Positions 8,545 through 17,059 of a DNA stretch of 64,000 nucleotides are shown one piece after another. The first letter of the stretch is position 1. Each line of letters starts with the position of its first letter. This DNA is from Chitinophaga cymbidii (lineage in GTDB: Bacteria > Bacteroidota > Bacteroidia > Chitinophagales > Chitinophagaceae), in contig NZ_BKAU01000004.1 in assembly GCF_007992715.1 (NCBI RefSeq), positions 372,001 to 436,000 of the forward strand. Reading direction: 5' to 3'. The notes below the pieces were generated by a model. It made no database searches. It was given only the letters and a program-made list of their open reading frames with translations, and was not told where the DNA came from. A program made the position numbers and the translations under genes.

Positions 8545-11500
8545 TATAAAGTAACGTTCAGGCCGGCGCTGAAGGTTTTCAGCATCGGGTAGGTGTACAC
8601 GTTGGTCCTGTCCAGCAGGGATTCCGGATCAAAGTCGTCATACTTTGAAAAGGTCACCAGGTTTTCCGCATTCACATATACGTTCACCCGGTTGATCTTC
8701 ACTTTGCTCAGCCATGACTGGGGCAGGTTGTAGCCCAGCTGGATGTTTTTCAGGCGGAGGTAGGAACCGTCGCGCAGCCAGAAGGTGGAGCGTTGTGAGA
8801 AGTTCCAGGTGGAAGCGGTGGTGAGTATCGGGAAACGCGCATTCGGGTTCTCGGGCGTCCAGGTATCGGTCGCCCATTCCTTTGTGGCGTTCGCACCGTT
8901 ATTGAACGGATAAGCGAGGTTAGCCGTAGGATATACTTTCACGCCGGCTATGCCCTGGAAGGCGCTGCTTAGTGTAACGCCCTTGTAGTCCAGGTTCAGG
9001 CCGAACCCGAAAGTATATTTCGGCAGGATGGACGATGTGTTGATCACAACACGGTCGTCACCGGTGATGGCGCCGTCTCCCGTTACATCTTTATAGCGGA
9101 TGTAGCCCGGCCTTACGTCGTTGCTTTGGGTGGGGCCTTTGGCAACTTCCGCATCATTCTGGAAATAGCCGTCTGCCTCGTAGATGAAGTAAGATTCGAG
9201 CGGGTAGCCGGCCTGGGTGATCGTGCCGGAGCCGTAGAGGATCTCGCCTTTCAGGTCAATCACTTCATTTTTGTTGTAGGCGACATTGCCAAAGAAGGAA
9301 TAATTCAGTTCATTGAAATTATTCTTGTATTGCAGTGTAAATTCTACCCCGGTGTTGTCAACCGTACCCACGTTCCGTTGGGCGCCGGCGAGATTACCTA
9401 CTTGTGAAGGCAGTTCTACAGGACGGAGGATGTCGCTCGTCCGTTTCTTATACACATCGATGGTAACGCCGATGCGATTTTTCCACATGGTCAGGTCGAT
9501 ACCGCCATTATAGGTAGTAGTGGTTTCCCAGTGAATAGTAGGGTCTGAATAAGCGGTTACCGCGCCGCCGGAAGAAAGTGTTCCCCCGAAGCTATAGTCC
9601 TGCCCCAGGCTTACGGTAGAAAAATACCTGTAGAGGTCCACCGCCTGGTTGCCCAGCTGGCCCCAGGACGCGCGCAGCTTCAGTTGATCGATGAAGTTGG
9701 ACTGGAAAAAATCTTCCCGGTCGATGCGCCAGCCGGCGGACATAGCGGGGAAGTAACCCCAGCGGTTGCCTTTGGCGAAGCGGGCGGAACCGTCCGCACG
9801 GAAAGTAAATTCAAACAGGTATTTGTTGTCGAAATCGTAGTTCACACGGCTGAAGTAGGACATGATCACGTCGCGGGTGATGTTACCGCTGGTGGCATTC
9901 CAGATCGTGCCCGCATCCAGCACCGGCAGCAGATCGTCCTTATAGCCCGTCATGCTCGCATTGAACTGGTCCGTTTCAAAGTTGTCGTAGCTCGCGCCGA
10001 TCATGGCGGAAACGTTGTGCTTGTTGAATGACTTCGCCCAGTTCAGCGTATTGTAGAAGTGTATGTTGAGATCGTTCTCGTCCGTTTTGCCGAACCTTGG
10101 CGCGGTAGCGGGACTGTTCCAGTTGATGGCGGCGCCGGTTTTCGGGTTGAAGGTTTGCAGCCGGGGGAAGTTCTCGCTCAGCAGGCCGTCGTACTTGTCC
10201 ACACCGAATTTGATATTGTAGGTGATGTCGAACGGCAGCTTGTATTCCGCGAAAACCGTTGCCAGGAACCGTTGCACCAGCTTGGTGCTGATAGCGCCGT
10301 ACGCCAGCATGCGCGGGTTTTCCCAGTTATTACGTCCGGGGGTGCGCAGCCAGGAATTGCCATAGCGGCCGTCCGCCAGTGTATCCGTCAGGATGGGCAG
10401 GGTACGGGAAAGGTATTGCCAGAAGCTGTTGTAAGAAGGAATGGTGTAGTTGCGGTAGTAGCCGTCCAGCGTAACGCCCACTTTCAGCTTTTTGGTAACG
10501 TTCATGGAAGCGTTCAGGCCGAGGGAATAGTTCTTGGCATGGTTGCCGGGGCCGAACATGATGCCGTCCCTGTTCAGGAAGCCGAGAGACAGCCGGTATT
10601 GATAGTCTTCCGTGCTGCCGGAAACGCTCAGGTCATGTTTCTGGATCATACCGTTCTTCAGCGCGATCTTGTACCAGTTATTGGAAGGGTAGGTGATCGG
10701 GTCTGTTTTCATGCCCTCCTGGTATTCCGCGATCTCCGCATCGGAATAGTCTACTGCTTTGTTCTCGTTGATCAGGGCCTGGTTTTTCAGCCGCATGTAC
10801 TGGATCGGATCTTCGATCACGTCCGGCAGGTAAGTGGCTTTCTGCAGCCCGCGGTAAAAACCGTAGTTCACGCGGGGTGTGCCGCGGCCCTTTTTGGTCG
10901 TCACGAGAATAACGCCGTTGGCGCCGCGGGAACCGTAGATGGCGGCAGCGGCGTCTTTCAGTACGGAAATGGATTCGATATCGTTCGGGTTCAGCTCGTC
11001 CATGGAATATTCAATACCGTCCACCAGCACCAACGGGTTGTTGTTATTGAGCGTGCCCACGCCGCGGATGCGGATCGTGGAACGGTCAACGCCGGGCTGG
11101 CTGTTGCTGAGGTTCACGAAAAGGCCGGGAGTGCCATGCAGGGCGTTGGATACGTTGGCGATCGGTTGCCCTTCTTTCTCGGACATGTCTACTGTAGCGA
11201 TGGCTCCGGTAAGGGTGGCTTTCTTCTGTGTGCCATAGCCTACCACCACCGTTTCGTTCAGCTTCTGCACATCTTCCTGCATCTTCACCTGTATCATGCC
11301 GGCTTTGGCGACTTTCACCTCCTGGGCGATGTAGCCGATAAAAGTGAATTTGAGCACGGAGCCCGCAGGCGCGCTGATACTGAAGGCGCCGTTCAGGTCG
11401 GTGGCCACGCCCTTTGAAGTGCCTTCTACCTGGATGCTTACACCCATCAGCGGCGTGCCGTCAGCCGCGGAGATCACCTTGCCGGTAACGGCCAGGTCCT

Positions 11501-11588
11501 GCGCCCGCAGCGATAACGTAGTCAGGCAAATGATCCCGAAGCAAACCGATAGGCATCGAAAGAGTTGGAATCGTTTAAATAGCTTCAT
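8544..11588 (-). CDS. SusC/RagA-type TonB-dependent receptor without STN domain (second locus)
   Basis: An outer-membrane TonB-dependent transporter of about 1014 residues. I place the start at 11588 (MKLFKRFQLFRC), where a good signal peptide follows (cleavage after LSLRAQ); an in-frame ATG at 11690 would add 34 residues unlike a signal. The mature protein begins directly with the carboxypeptidase-regulatory-like domain (DLAVTGKVISAADGTPLMGVSI), then VVVGYGTQKKATLTGAIA, the plug (IRIRGVGTLNNNNPLVLVDG, DAAAAIYGSRGANGVILVTT) and the barrel, ending LNVTL. Unlike the receptor at 819-4226 it has no STN domain, so it is not built for FecR signalling. A candidate promoter with a long leader and a palindrome lie upstream, which points to repressor control instead. 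Confidence 0.95.
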   Translation of the reverse strand: MKLFKRFQLFRCLSVCFGIICLTTLSLRAQDLAVTGKVISAADGTPLMGVSIQVEGTSKGVATDLNGAFSISAPAGSVLKFTFIGYIAQEVKVAKAGMIQVKMQEDVQKLNETVVVGYGTQKKATLTGAIATVDMSEKEGQPIANVSNALHGTPGLFVNLSNSQPGVDRSTIRIRGVGTLNNNNPLVLVDGIEYSMDELNPNDIESISVLKDAAAAIYGSRGANGVILVTTKKGRGTPRVNYGFYRGLQKATYLPDVIEDPIQYMRLKNQALINENKAVDYSDAEIAEYQEGMKTDPITYPSNNWYKIALKNGMIQKHDLSVSGSTEDYQYRLSLGFLNRDGIMFGPGNHAKNYSLGLNASMNVTKKLKVGVTLDGYYRNYTIPSYNSFWQYLSRTLPILTDTLADGRYGNSWLRTPGRNNWENPRMLAYGAISTKLVQRFLATVFAEYKLPFDITYNIKFGVDKYDGLLSENFPRLQTFNPKTGAAINWNSPATAPRFGKTDENDLNIHFYNTLNWAKSFNKHNVSAMIGASYDNFETDQFNASMTGYKDDLLPVLDAGTIWNATSGNITRDVIMSYFSRVNYDFDNKYLFEFTFRADGSARFAKGNRWGYFPAMSAGWRIDREDFFQSNFIDQLKLRASWGQLGNQAVDLYRYFSTVSLGQDYSFGGTLSSGGAVTAYSDPTIHWETTTTYNGGIDLTMWKNRIGVTIDVYKKRTSDILRPVELPSQVGNLAGAQRNVGTVDNTGVEFTLQYKNNFNELNYSFFGNVAYNKNEVIDLKGEILYGSGTITQAGYPLESYFIYEADGYFQNDAEVAKGPTQSNDVRPGYIRYKDVTGDGAITGDDRVVINTSSILPKYTFGFGLNLDYKGVTLSSAFQGIAGVKVYPTANLAYPFNNGANATKEWATDTWTPENPNARFPILTTASTWNFSQRSTFWLRDGSYLRLKNIQLGYNLPQSWLSKVKINRVNVYVNAENLVTFSKYDDFDPESLLDRTNVYTYPMLKTFSAGLNVTL

Positions 11589-11745
11589 AAATGTTGGATT
11601 TAGCAGTGTAAGTGGTAAGTTTTGCAGAGATGTCTGCCCGTTTTTCGAAAAGTGCGTAATGCCGGCATGGAACAGCCGGGCGCTGTACATTCATAAGCAC
11701 AATCATTCAATTTGTAAATGGATAATTTAAAAGTGTTTAAAAGCC

Positions 11746-11764
11746 GGTAACGGTCACCGTTACC
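11746..11764. promoter_or_regulatory. 19-bp perfect palindrome, candidate operator
   Basis: GGTAACGGT-C-ACCGTTACC: two 9-bp arms around one central base, in the presumed 5' leader of the minus-strand susC, about 160 bp upstream of its start codon. A single DNA-binding dimer could occupy it. Partial copies of one arm occur at 11812-11820 and 11953-11961. The neighbouring DeoR-type protein is the obvious candidate to bind, but this is inference. Confidence 0.6.
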
Positions 11765-11880
11765 ATGTTCTTCATAAGCGTTTTTTTCTTCTGTTTGCCC
11801 TCATATCCGCCAGCGTTACCCGGCTAAGTGTTTTTCAACGTGATAACTGATTTTGGCTTTTGGATTATTTCATTTCGCGA

Positions 11881-11910
11881 CAAATCTATAAAAAATAAAA
11901 CAAAAACAAA
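11881..11910 (-). promoter_or_regulatory. Candidate Bacteroidota promoter for the second susC/susD operon
   Basis: Read on the minus strand, TTTG (from 11910-11907) is followed after 18 bp by TAGATTTG (11888-11881), a full match to the TAnnTTTG -7 box with an accepted spacing. Transcription would begin near 11874, giving a leader of about 285 nt before the chosen susC start. Confidence 0.55.
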
Positions 11911-12182
11911 TAAATCGTAACTAATTTATTTAATAATCCGTAATCTTGCCAAGGTAACCGGCATTTCATTAAACGGCTGAAAAAGAATGCTCAGTTTTGA
12001 ATCTGACATCTTTATCCATGTTAACTAATTAATAATTCTATTTTTGCCCGATCTTTATTACCTGTTTTTTATAAAAACCTCCGTAATTTAAAGACCGGAA
12101 GAAATCACAGTATTTTGTAATGTGATGGTTTTCAATATGCATAAAAAGATTCCATCGTTCATCAGCATAAATATTATTCTCT

Positions 12183-12953
12183 ATGTCAATGATCAATATC
12201 GCCGAGCGGCACAAGTTTATTCTAAGCCGGTTGTATGAAAAAGGGTATGTGAATGTGGTAGAATTGTGTAAGGAGCTGGATGTTTCAGGTGTAACAATCC
12301 GAAAGGATCTGAAGCTGCTCGAGGATAAATCATTGCTTTACCGCTCACATGGCGGCGCCACGGTGCAGAACCCTTATACGAATGACAAGCCTGTCAACGA
12401 AAAGGAGAAGATACGCCGTGAGGAGAAGAATAATATCGGCAAGATGGCCGCTTCGCTGATCGTTCCCGGCGATGCGATCATCATTGCTTCCGGCACTACG
12501 GTGCTGGCCCTGGCGAAGCATATACAGCCACGTGGCCCGCTGATGATCATTACTTCAGCGTTGAATGTGGCGCTGGAACTGAACCGTTATCATGAAATCG
12601 AGGTCATGCAGCTGGGGGGACTGATCCGCAATAATTCATCATCCGTGGCCGGCCCATATGCTGAAAAGGTGCTGGGCGATTTTTCCTGCAGCAAATTGTT
12701 CCTCGGCGTGGATGGCATTGATGTGGAGTTTGGATTGACCACTACCAATATCATGGAAGCGCACCTGAACCAGCAAATGATCGCGGCGGCGCAGAAAACC
12801 ATTGTGCTGGCGGATTCTTCCAAATTCGGCAAGCGGGGTTTCGGAAAGATCTGCCGCCTGGAAGAAGTAGACCAGATCATTACCGATAAAGGGATTTCCG
12901 AGCATATGGTGAAGCTGCTGGAAGATATGGGGATTGAGGTGGTTATCGTTTAA
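12183..12953 (+). CDS. DeoR/GlpR-family transcriptional regulator
   Basis: A 256-residue repressor-type protein. The N-terminus holds the DeoR winged helix-turn-helix (AERHKFILSRLYEKGYVNVVELCKEL then DVSGVTIRKDLKLLED, about 6-60), with the family linker RSHGGA. The C-terminal DeoRC sensor domain (about 80-250) shows the sugar-phosphate-binding fold motifs IIIASGTTVLALAKHI, LGGLIR and VLADSSKFGKRGF. Members usually repress sugar-catabolic genes until a phosphorylated sugar binds. It is divergent from the second susC/susD operon across a region with a palindrome, and its 3' end overlaps the convergent BNR gene by 11 bp, so regulation of that uptake locus is plausible. Confidence 0.92.
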   Translation: MSMINIAERHKFILSRLYEKGYVNVVELCKELDVSGVTIRKDLKLLEDKSLLYRSHGGATVQNPYTNDKPVNEKEKIRREEKNNIGKMAASLIVPGDAIIIASGTTVLALAKHIQPRGPLMIITSALNVALELNRYHEIEVMQLGGLIRNNSSSVAGPYAEKVLGDFSCSKLFLGVDGIDVEFGLTTTNIMEAHLNQQMIAAAQKTIVLADSSKFGKRGFGKICRLEEVDQIITDKGISEHMVKLLEDMGIEVVIV

Positions 12954-13980
12954 TGTGCAGCACCACATGCCGGATATTCTTTCGTTCTGCCGTATACGTT
13001 ATATGCACCATGCCATCTTCGGCCTGTATGATTGCGGGATAGCTGTATTCTCCCTTCGGCTGGTTTTCCAGTGAAAAAACATATTGCCACTTGCGGCCGT
13101 CTTCCGAGGCCACCACATGCAGCCTGCTCCTGCCTTCCCACCATTCGCGCCCCTGGAACAGGGGATTGTACACCATCACCTGCAGGCCGTTTTGCAGAGT
13201 AACGGCATCCGTTCCCGAATTGGGATTGGGCAGTTCCGTAATGCTCAATGGTCCCCAGGTAGCGCCGTTGTCCGCCGACCAGGATTGCACGATGTAATTC
13301 TGCCGGCTTCTGCACAGTAATTGCAGCGAATCATGCGGGTATGTGAGAATGCTGGGTTGTATTACGCCGAAGGTATCGTTGTTGATGGGTATGCGCGTCC
13401 AGTTACGCCCGTTGCGGTCGGATCTTTCGATGTGTATATGCCATTCTTTTTCATCGGCGCTTTCCGTGCTGGAAGGGTAGAGGATGTCTCCGTTCTTCAG
13501 CTGCACGGGCTTGTTCTTGATTGGCCCGAGCATGCCGTCCGGCAGCCGTTCCGGCGCGCTCCAGCGCCTGCCGTTGTCCGCAGAGGTCATCATCATGCCC
13601 CACCATTCCCGCGGCGATTTGCCTACTTTGTAAAAGAGAAAAAGCTTGCCGGCGCTGGTGCGGAACAGCACGGGGTTCCAGCAGGGATAGCGAAGCGTAT
13701 CGTTGATGATGCCGTTGGCTACTTCTTTCGGCGCGCCCCATTTTCCTTTTTCATATACGGCGGTCCATATACCCACATCACTGCTGCCTTCATGTTTGCC
13801 CGCAAACCAGGCGGCCAAGAGGCGGTTGCCTTTCAGCGAAACGATCGTGGAGGCATGGCAGCTTTCGAAGGGCGGATTGTCCAGGATAAATATCCGCCTG
13901 CCGAGCTGTGCGGTGATCGTTTGTGCGTGAACGTTTGACAGTGCGCAGAACAGGAAGATGGAAAGCAGGATGCGGATCAT
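12943..13980 (-). CDS. Secreted BNR/Asp-box (sialidase-fold) protein
   Basis: A 345-residue exported protein read from the Met at 13980 (MIRILLSIFLFCALSNVHAQ signal peptide); an upstream ATG at 14040 falls inside a terminator hairpin and is unlikely. The body resembles the BNR_2 sialidase-like family: HASTIVSLKGNRLLAAWFAG, then Asp-box-like motifs SADNGRRWS, SDRNGRNWT, SADNGATWG and SEDGRKWQ, as in a six-bladed propeller. A late tyrosine (GEYSYPA) sits where the sialidase nucleophile would be expected. The classical FRIP motif that supplies the first substrate-binding arginine of GH33 enzymes is absent, so sialidase activity should not be assumed. Its position beside the susCD pair suggests a glycan-degrading or glycan-binding partner. 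Confidence 0.8.
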   Translation of the reverse strand: MIRILLSIFLFCALSNVHAQTITAQLGRRIFILDNPPFESCHASTIVSLKGNRLLAAWFAGKHEGSSDVGIWTAVYEKGKWGAPKEVANGIINDTLRYPCWNPVLFRTSAGKLFLFYKVGKSPREWWGMMMTSADNGRRWSAPERLPDGMLGPIKNKPVQLKNGDILYPSSTESADEKEWHIHIERSDRNGRNWTRIPINNDTFGVIQPSILTYPHDSLQLLCRSRQNYIVQSWSADNGATWGPLSITELPNPNSGTDAVTLQNGLQVMVYNPLFQGREWWEGRSRLHVVASEDGRKWQYVFSLENQPKGEYSYPAIIQAEDGMVHITYTAERKNIRHVVLHIKR

Positions 13981-14011
13981 CACGTATCGGTTTATTTGTA
14001 TGCTAAGGTAA

Positions 14012-14048
14012 AAAACGGGGTGTATCAAAGTCAGATACACCCCGTTTT
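14012..14048. terminator. Intrinsic terminator between the BNR and flotillin genes
   Basis: A 15-bp perfect stem, AAAACGGGGTGTATC (14012-14026) with GATACACCCCGTTTT (14034-14048), and a 7-nt loop. On the minus strand it follows the flotillin stop codon (14070) and ends in a run of T, so it most likely ends the nfeD-flotillin transcript. Confidence 0.88.
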
Positions 14049-14069
14049 AATTTGTATGGCTCAACATTT

Positions 14070-15626
14070 TTATCCTTCCGTAGTTTCCGCGGGAAGCACG
14101 GTGTCGCCGTTTTGTTGTTTGCCGAGGAAATCCGGCAGGTCCATGCCGGCCATGTTGAACATGTCCTGCAGCGGCGGCACGGATTTGTACAGGCCGGAAA
14201 TGAAGTTGGCGGTGGATGACTGGCCGTTCTTACCGTTATTGCCTTCCCATACCGTTACCTTGTCGATCTTGATATTCTTGATCGCTTCGGTCTGCATTTT
14301 CACCAGCTCCGGCAGCTTGTCCGCGATGAGCAGCAGCACGGCATCTTTGGAGTTGTTGCCGGCAGCCTGCACGATGCGGTCCAGCCCTTCTGCCTGTTTC
14401 GTCAATATTTCGAACATACCTTTCGCTTCCGCTTCCATACGGGCATAGATCGCGTCTGCTTCACCTTTCGCTTTCTCGCGGATCTTTTCCGCTTCGGCCT
14501 GCGCTTCAATAATGGCGCGTTGTTTCTGTATTTCGGCGCTTACCACGATGTTCGCGTTCTGGGAAGCCCTTTCCCTGTCCGCGCGCGCATCTTCCGCTTT
14601 CTTTTCGGCGAGGTAGGCTTCTTCCAGCGCTTTGGCGGACTGTATTTTTTCCGCGGCGATGGCGCGTTTGCCGGCTTCGGCCTCTCTTTCCCTTCTTTCT
14701 GATTCGGACTGCGCGATCTTGATGCGGGCGAGGTTTTCCCCTTCCACGGCGATGGCGTTGGCTTCGGATTCCTTGATACGGGTATCTCTTTCCGCTTCGG
14801 CCTTACCAATGGCTTCGTCCCTGTTGGCGGCGGCGATGAGGATGGCTTTGTCCTTGTTCGCTTCCGCGATCAGCGTGTCGCGGTCGCGCTGTGTTTCCGC
14901 GATGCTTACGTCCCTGTTCTTGAGGGTGGTCTGAATGGTGATATCTTTTTCCCGGTCCGCTTCGGCTTTACCGATCTCACCGACCTTTTCCTGTTCAGCT
15001 ACGCTCTTCTTCGCGTCGTTGATGGCTTTGGCGGCGGCTTCCTTACCGAGCGCCTCGATGTAACCGGATTCATCCTTGATGTCTGTTACGTTCACGTTGA
15101 TCAGCTTCATGCCGATCTTCTTGATCTCCGCTTCCACGTTGGAGGCCACGTTGGCGAGGAACTTGTCGCGGTTGTTGTTGATCTCCTCGATGTCCATCGT
15201 GGCTACCACGAGGCGGAGCTGGCCGAAGATGATGTCTTTCGCCAGGTCGTGGATGGCGGGGCGCTGCAGGCCGAGCAATCTTTCCGCGGCGTTGGTCATC
15301 ACACCGGGCTCGGTGGAGATGGCGACGGTGAAGCGGGAAGGTACGTCCACGCGGATGTTCTGGCGGCTGAGTGCGTTGGTGAGGTTCACTTCAATGGAGA
15401 TCGGGGTGAGGTCCATAAAGGAATAATCCTGGATAACGGGCCAGATGAAGGCGGCGCCGCCGTGGATACACTTTGCGCTGTGAGAGCCGTCCGGCCCTTT
15501 GCCTACTTTGCCGTACACGACGAGTATCTGGTCGGAGGGGCAACGTTTGTACCGCTTGAACAGGGAATACAGTATGGTGAACACAAAGACGACTGCGACC
15601 ACAATGGCGATCAATACATAATCCAT
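14070..15626 (-). CDS. Flotillin-family membrane scaffold protein
   Basis: A 518-residue flotillin/SPFH protein. An N-terminal membrane segment (YVLIAIVVAVVFVFTILYSLF) is followed by the SPFH/band 7 domain (about 30-200: FIWPVIQDYSFMDLTPISIEV, DVPSRFTVAISTEPGVM) and a long Ala/Glu/Lys-rich helical flotillin region (about 200-420) with repeated EA(N/E)RD-type heptads. The C-terminus (about 430-518) is Gln/Asn-rich with short hydrophobic stretches. Flotillins oligomerise in ordered membrane microdomains and scaffold other proteins. The gene starts 4 bp after an NfeD-type gene, the usual bacterial flotillin-NfeD operon. The family call is solid; the client proteins cannot be read. Confidence 0.95.
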   Translation of the reverse strand: MDYVLIAIVVAVVFVFTILYSLFKRYKRCPSDQILVVYGKVGKGPDGSHSAKCIHGGAAFIWPVIQDYSFMDLTPISIEVNLTNALSRQNIRVDVPSRFTVAISTEPGVMTNAAERLLGLQRPAIHDLAKDIIFGQLRLVVATMDIEEINNNRDKFLANVASNVEAEIKKIGMKLINVNVTDIKDESGYIEALGKEAAAKAINDAKKSVAEQEKVGEIGKAEADREKDITIQTTLKNRDVSIAETQRDRDTLIAEANKDKAILIAAANRDEAIGKAEAERDTRIKESEANAIAVEGENLARIKIAQSESERREREAEAGKRAIAAEKIQSAKALEEAYLAEKKAEDARADRERASQNANIVVSAEIQKQRAIIEAQAEAEKIREKAKGEADAIYARMEAEAKGMFEILTKQAEGLDRIVQAAGNNSKDAVLLLIADKLPELVKMQTEAIKNIKIDKVTVWEGNNGKNGQSSTANFISGLYKSVPPLQDMFNMAGMDLPDFLGKQQNGDTVLPAETTEG

Positions 15627-15630
15627 AGGT

Positions 15631-16227
15631 CTATGAGGTTTGTTTGGTGACGAGGAGAACGTGGTTGTTTAAAACCTGGGTTACTTTGACGAGGGCGCCG
15701 GTGCGCAGCTCTTCGCCGTCGTCGGTAATGGCGTCCAGCTCGCGGAACGCGCCCTGGACCTTGAGGTTCACTTTACCGATGCCGGCCCGCGATGCGGGAA
15801 TGGTGAGGTATACCGTAGCCAGCGCGGACACCGCGTTTTCCAGCTTCAGCGTGCCGCTGTAGGCCAGCTTGCCGGTATAATAGAAAAGGGAGGCCATCAG
15901 CACCATCATGGCAAGCCCCGCCACCGTGGAGATCACCACTACCAGGGTACCGGATTGCCCCGCATGGATACAGGCCAGCCCGGCCCATCCGAAGATGGTG
16001 AAAAAGCCGAACAGGTTACGGACCGTGAAAAACTGAAAGCCGATGCCGTCGTCCGCATCCAGCATTTCATCCACATCGCCCGTAGCGCCGTCATGCTCCC
16101 CGCCGAAAAGGCTCATCGCATTCTGCACGAGGAATAACAAAGTAAAAAGGATGGCAATGGACCAGTATATCTTTTCAAAAACAGGTAACTGACCGAACCA
16201 ATCTGTTATGCTCAATGAAATCATCAT
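15631..16227 (-). CDS. NfeD-like membrane protein, flotillin partner
   Basis: A 198-residue membrane protein upstream of flotillin in the same operon. Hydrophobic segments lie at about 20-40 (IYWSIAILFTLLFLVQNAM), 70-90 (LFGFFTIFGWAGLACIHAG) and 93-117 (TLVVVISTVAGLAMMVLMASLFYYT). The C-terminus (about 130-195) looks like the OB-fold of NfeD proteins: IPASRAGIGKVNLKVQGAFRE, then GALVKVTQVLNNHVLLVTK. An acidic patch (DVDEMLDADD) lies between the first segments. NfeD proteins of this kind act with flotillins in membrane organisation. The pairing 4 bp upstream of flotillin supports the call. Confidence 0.85.
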   Translation of the reverse strand: MMISLSITDWFGQLPVFEKIYWSIAILFTLLFLVQNAMSLFGGEHDGATGDVDEMLDADDGIGFQFFTVRNLFGFFTIFGWAGLACIHAGQSGTLVVVISTVAGLAMMVLMASLFYYTGKLAYSGTLKLENAVSALATVYLTIPASRAGIGKVNLKVQGAFRELDAITDDGEELRTGALVKVTQVLNNHVLLVTKQTS

Positions 16228-16330
16228 GATAAGTATAGGTGGATTGAGCCGTCAATATAACGAAATTTCCTGATCGCAAAAGGAGAAGATCAATAAGTGT
16301 AAGTTAACATCGCATAAGTGTATACAAACA

Positions 16331-16363
16331 CGTCAGGATCCGCTGCAAAAGCGGATCCTGACG
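16331..16363. terminator. Intrinsic hairpin downstream of the 16.4-16.9 kb gene
   Basis: A 13-bp perfect stem, CGTCAGGATCCGC (16331-16343) with GCGGATCCTGACG (16351-16363), and a 7-nt loop. It sits 17 bp beyond the stop codon of the minus-strand gene. The T tract is weak, but no other role is evident. Confidence 0.75.
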
Positions 16364-16380
16364 CAAACTTCCTTCGGGTG

Positions 16381-16890
16381 TCATGCGGCCTGCCTCCAGC
16401 CGCCCAGCATCACTTTCACGAACCAACCGGTGGCTGCGGGCAGCCAGCCGATGCTCTTGCCGGTAAGATGAAGCGCTGCCAGCGCCTGGCCTTTCGGCAG
16501 CTGCTGGGCGGAATAAACGAACTGAAGGCCGTCCCGCTTCAATTCCATCAGTTCCTTTACCGGTATCACCATGCCGGACTGCTTGCCGCTGGCGTCAGCG
16601 AACTTCCATTCCTTTATCACCTTGCCCTTTGCATCCGTTACCGCTATCTTCCGGCTTTTACCGATCTCCCCGCAGTGGCTGTAATGGAAGGTCAGCTTGT
16701 CGTTGATATTGGCGTCCGCAAGCTGCAATTGCTGCAATGTGAAAGTGCGGCCCATATACTGCTCGATGATGAGCTTGTTGTTCAGGTACACTTTAAAATG
16801 GTCCGCGCCGGCTTTGGCATCCAGCGAAAGGGCGGAAAGAGAGGCGACGGCGAGGACCGCGATAATCCGGAAAAATTTAGTGTGTAACAT
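16381..16890 (-). CDS. Small secreted protein of unknown function
   Basis: A 169-residue protein I do not recognise. It has a signal peptide (MLHTKFFRIIAVLAVASLSALSLDAKA region) and a soluble beta-rich body (DHFKVYLNNKLIIEQYMG, DKLTFHYSHCGEIGKSRKIAVTDAKGKVIKEWKF). It has one cysteine in the mature part and no lipobox, so it is probably periplasmic or secreted. The final stretch (TGWFVKVMLGGWRQAA) is unusually aromatic and glycine-rich for an exported protein's end. The gene stands alone between flotillin/nfeD and metY, with its own hairpin terminator. The neighbours give no functional clue. Confidence 0.75.
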   Translation of the reverse strand: MLHTKFFRIIAVLAVASLSALSLDAKAGADHFKVYLNNKLIIEQYMGRTFTLQQLQLADANINDKLTFHYSHCGEIGKSRKIAVTDAKGKVIKEWKFADASGKQSGMVIPVKELMELKRDGLQFVYSAQQLPKGQALAALHLTGKSIGWLPAATGWFVKVMLGGWRQAA

Positions 16891-17002
16891 ATAACAGGTT
16901 TTTGGTGTCCACTACAAAGCAAGGCAAATGCCGCGGGCGCGCATAATTGCTTTGACGAGCTGCGGGGTTTTCTTGATGTGCTGCAGCTTCCGGCAAATTT
17001 AT

Positions 17003-17032
17003 TTTGAGATGTAGTTTACTCTAGCTAATTTG
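17003..17032 (+). promoter_or_regulatory. Candidate promoter of metY
   Basis: TTTG (17003-17006) is followed after 19 bp by TAATTTG (17026-17032), one base short of the TAnnTTTG consensus. Transcription would begin near 17038, about 20 nt before the start codon, which leaves no room for a riboswitch in the leader. Confidence 0.45.
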
Positions 17033-17059
17033 TAGACTAATAGGATAAAAAGAAACATC

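Larger units (their letters stand above)
11589..12182. promoter_or_regulatory. Divergent regulatory region between susC (second locus) and the deoR-type gene
   Basis: A 594-bp intergenic stretch, AT-rich in its right half. It holds a 19-bp palindrome (11746-11764), a well-matched minus-strand promoter (11881-11910), related half sites near 11812-11820 (AGCGTTACC) and 11953-11961 (GGTAACCGG), and a plus-strand TATTTTTG matching the TAnnTTTG box at 12039-12046 that could serve the regulator gene. No convincing small gene or RNA is seen. Confidence 0.6.

Noticed and set aside
16891..17059. Possible SAM-type riboswitch upstream of metY
   Set aside because: No SAM-box core or paired stems are visible, and the likely transcription start near 17038 leaves a leader of only about 20 nt.
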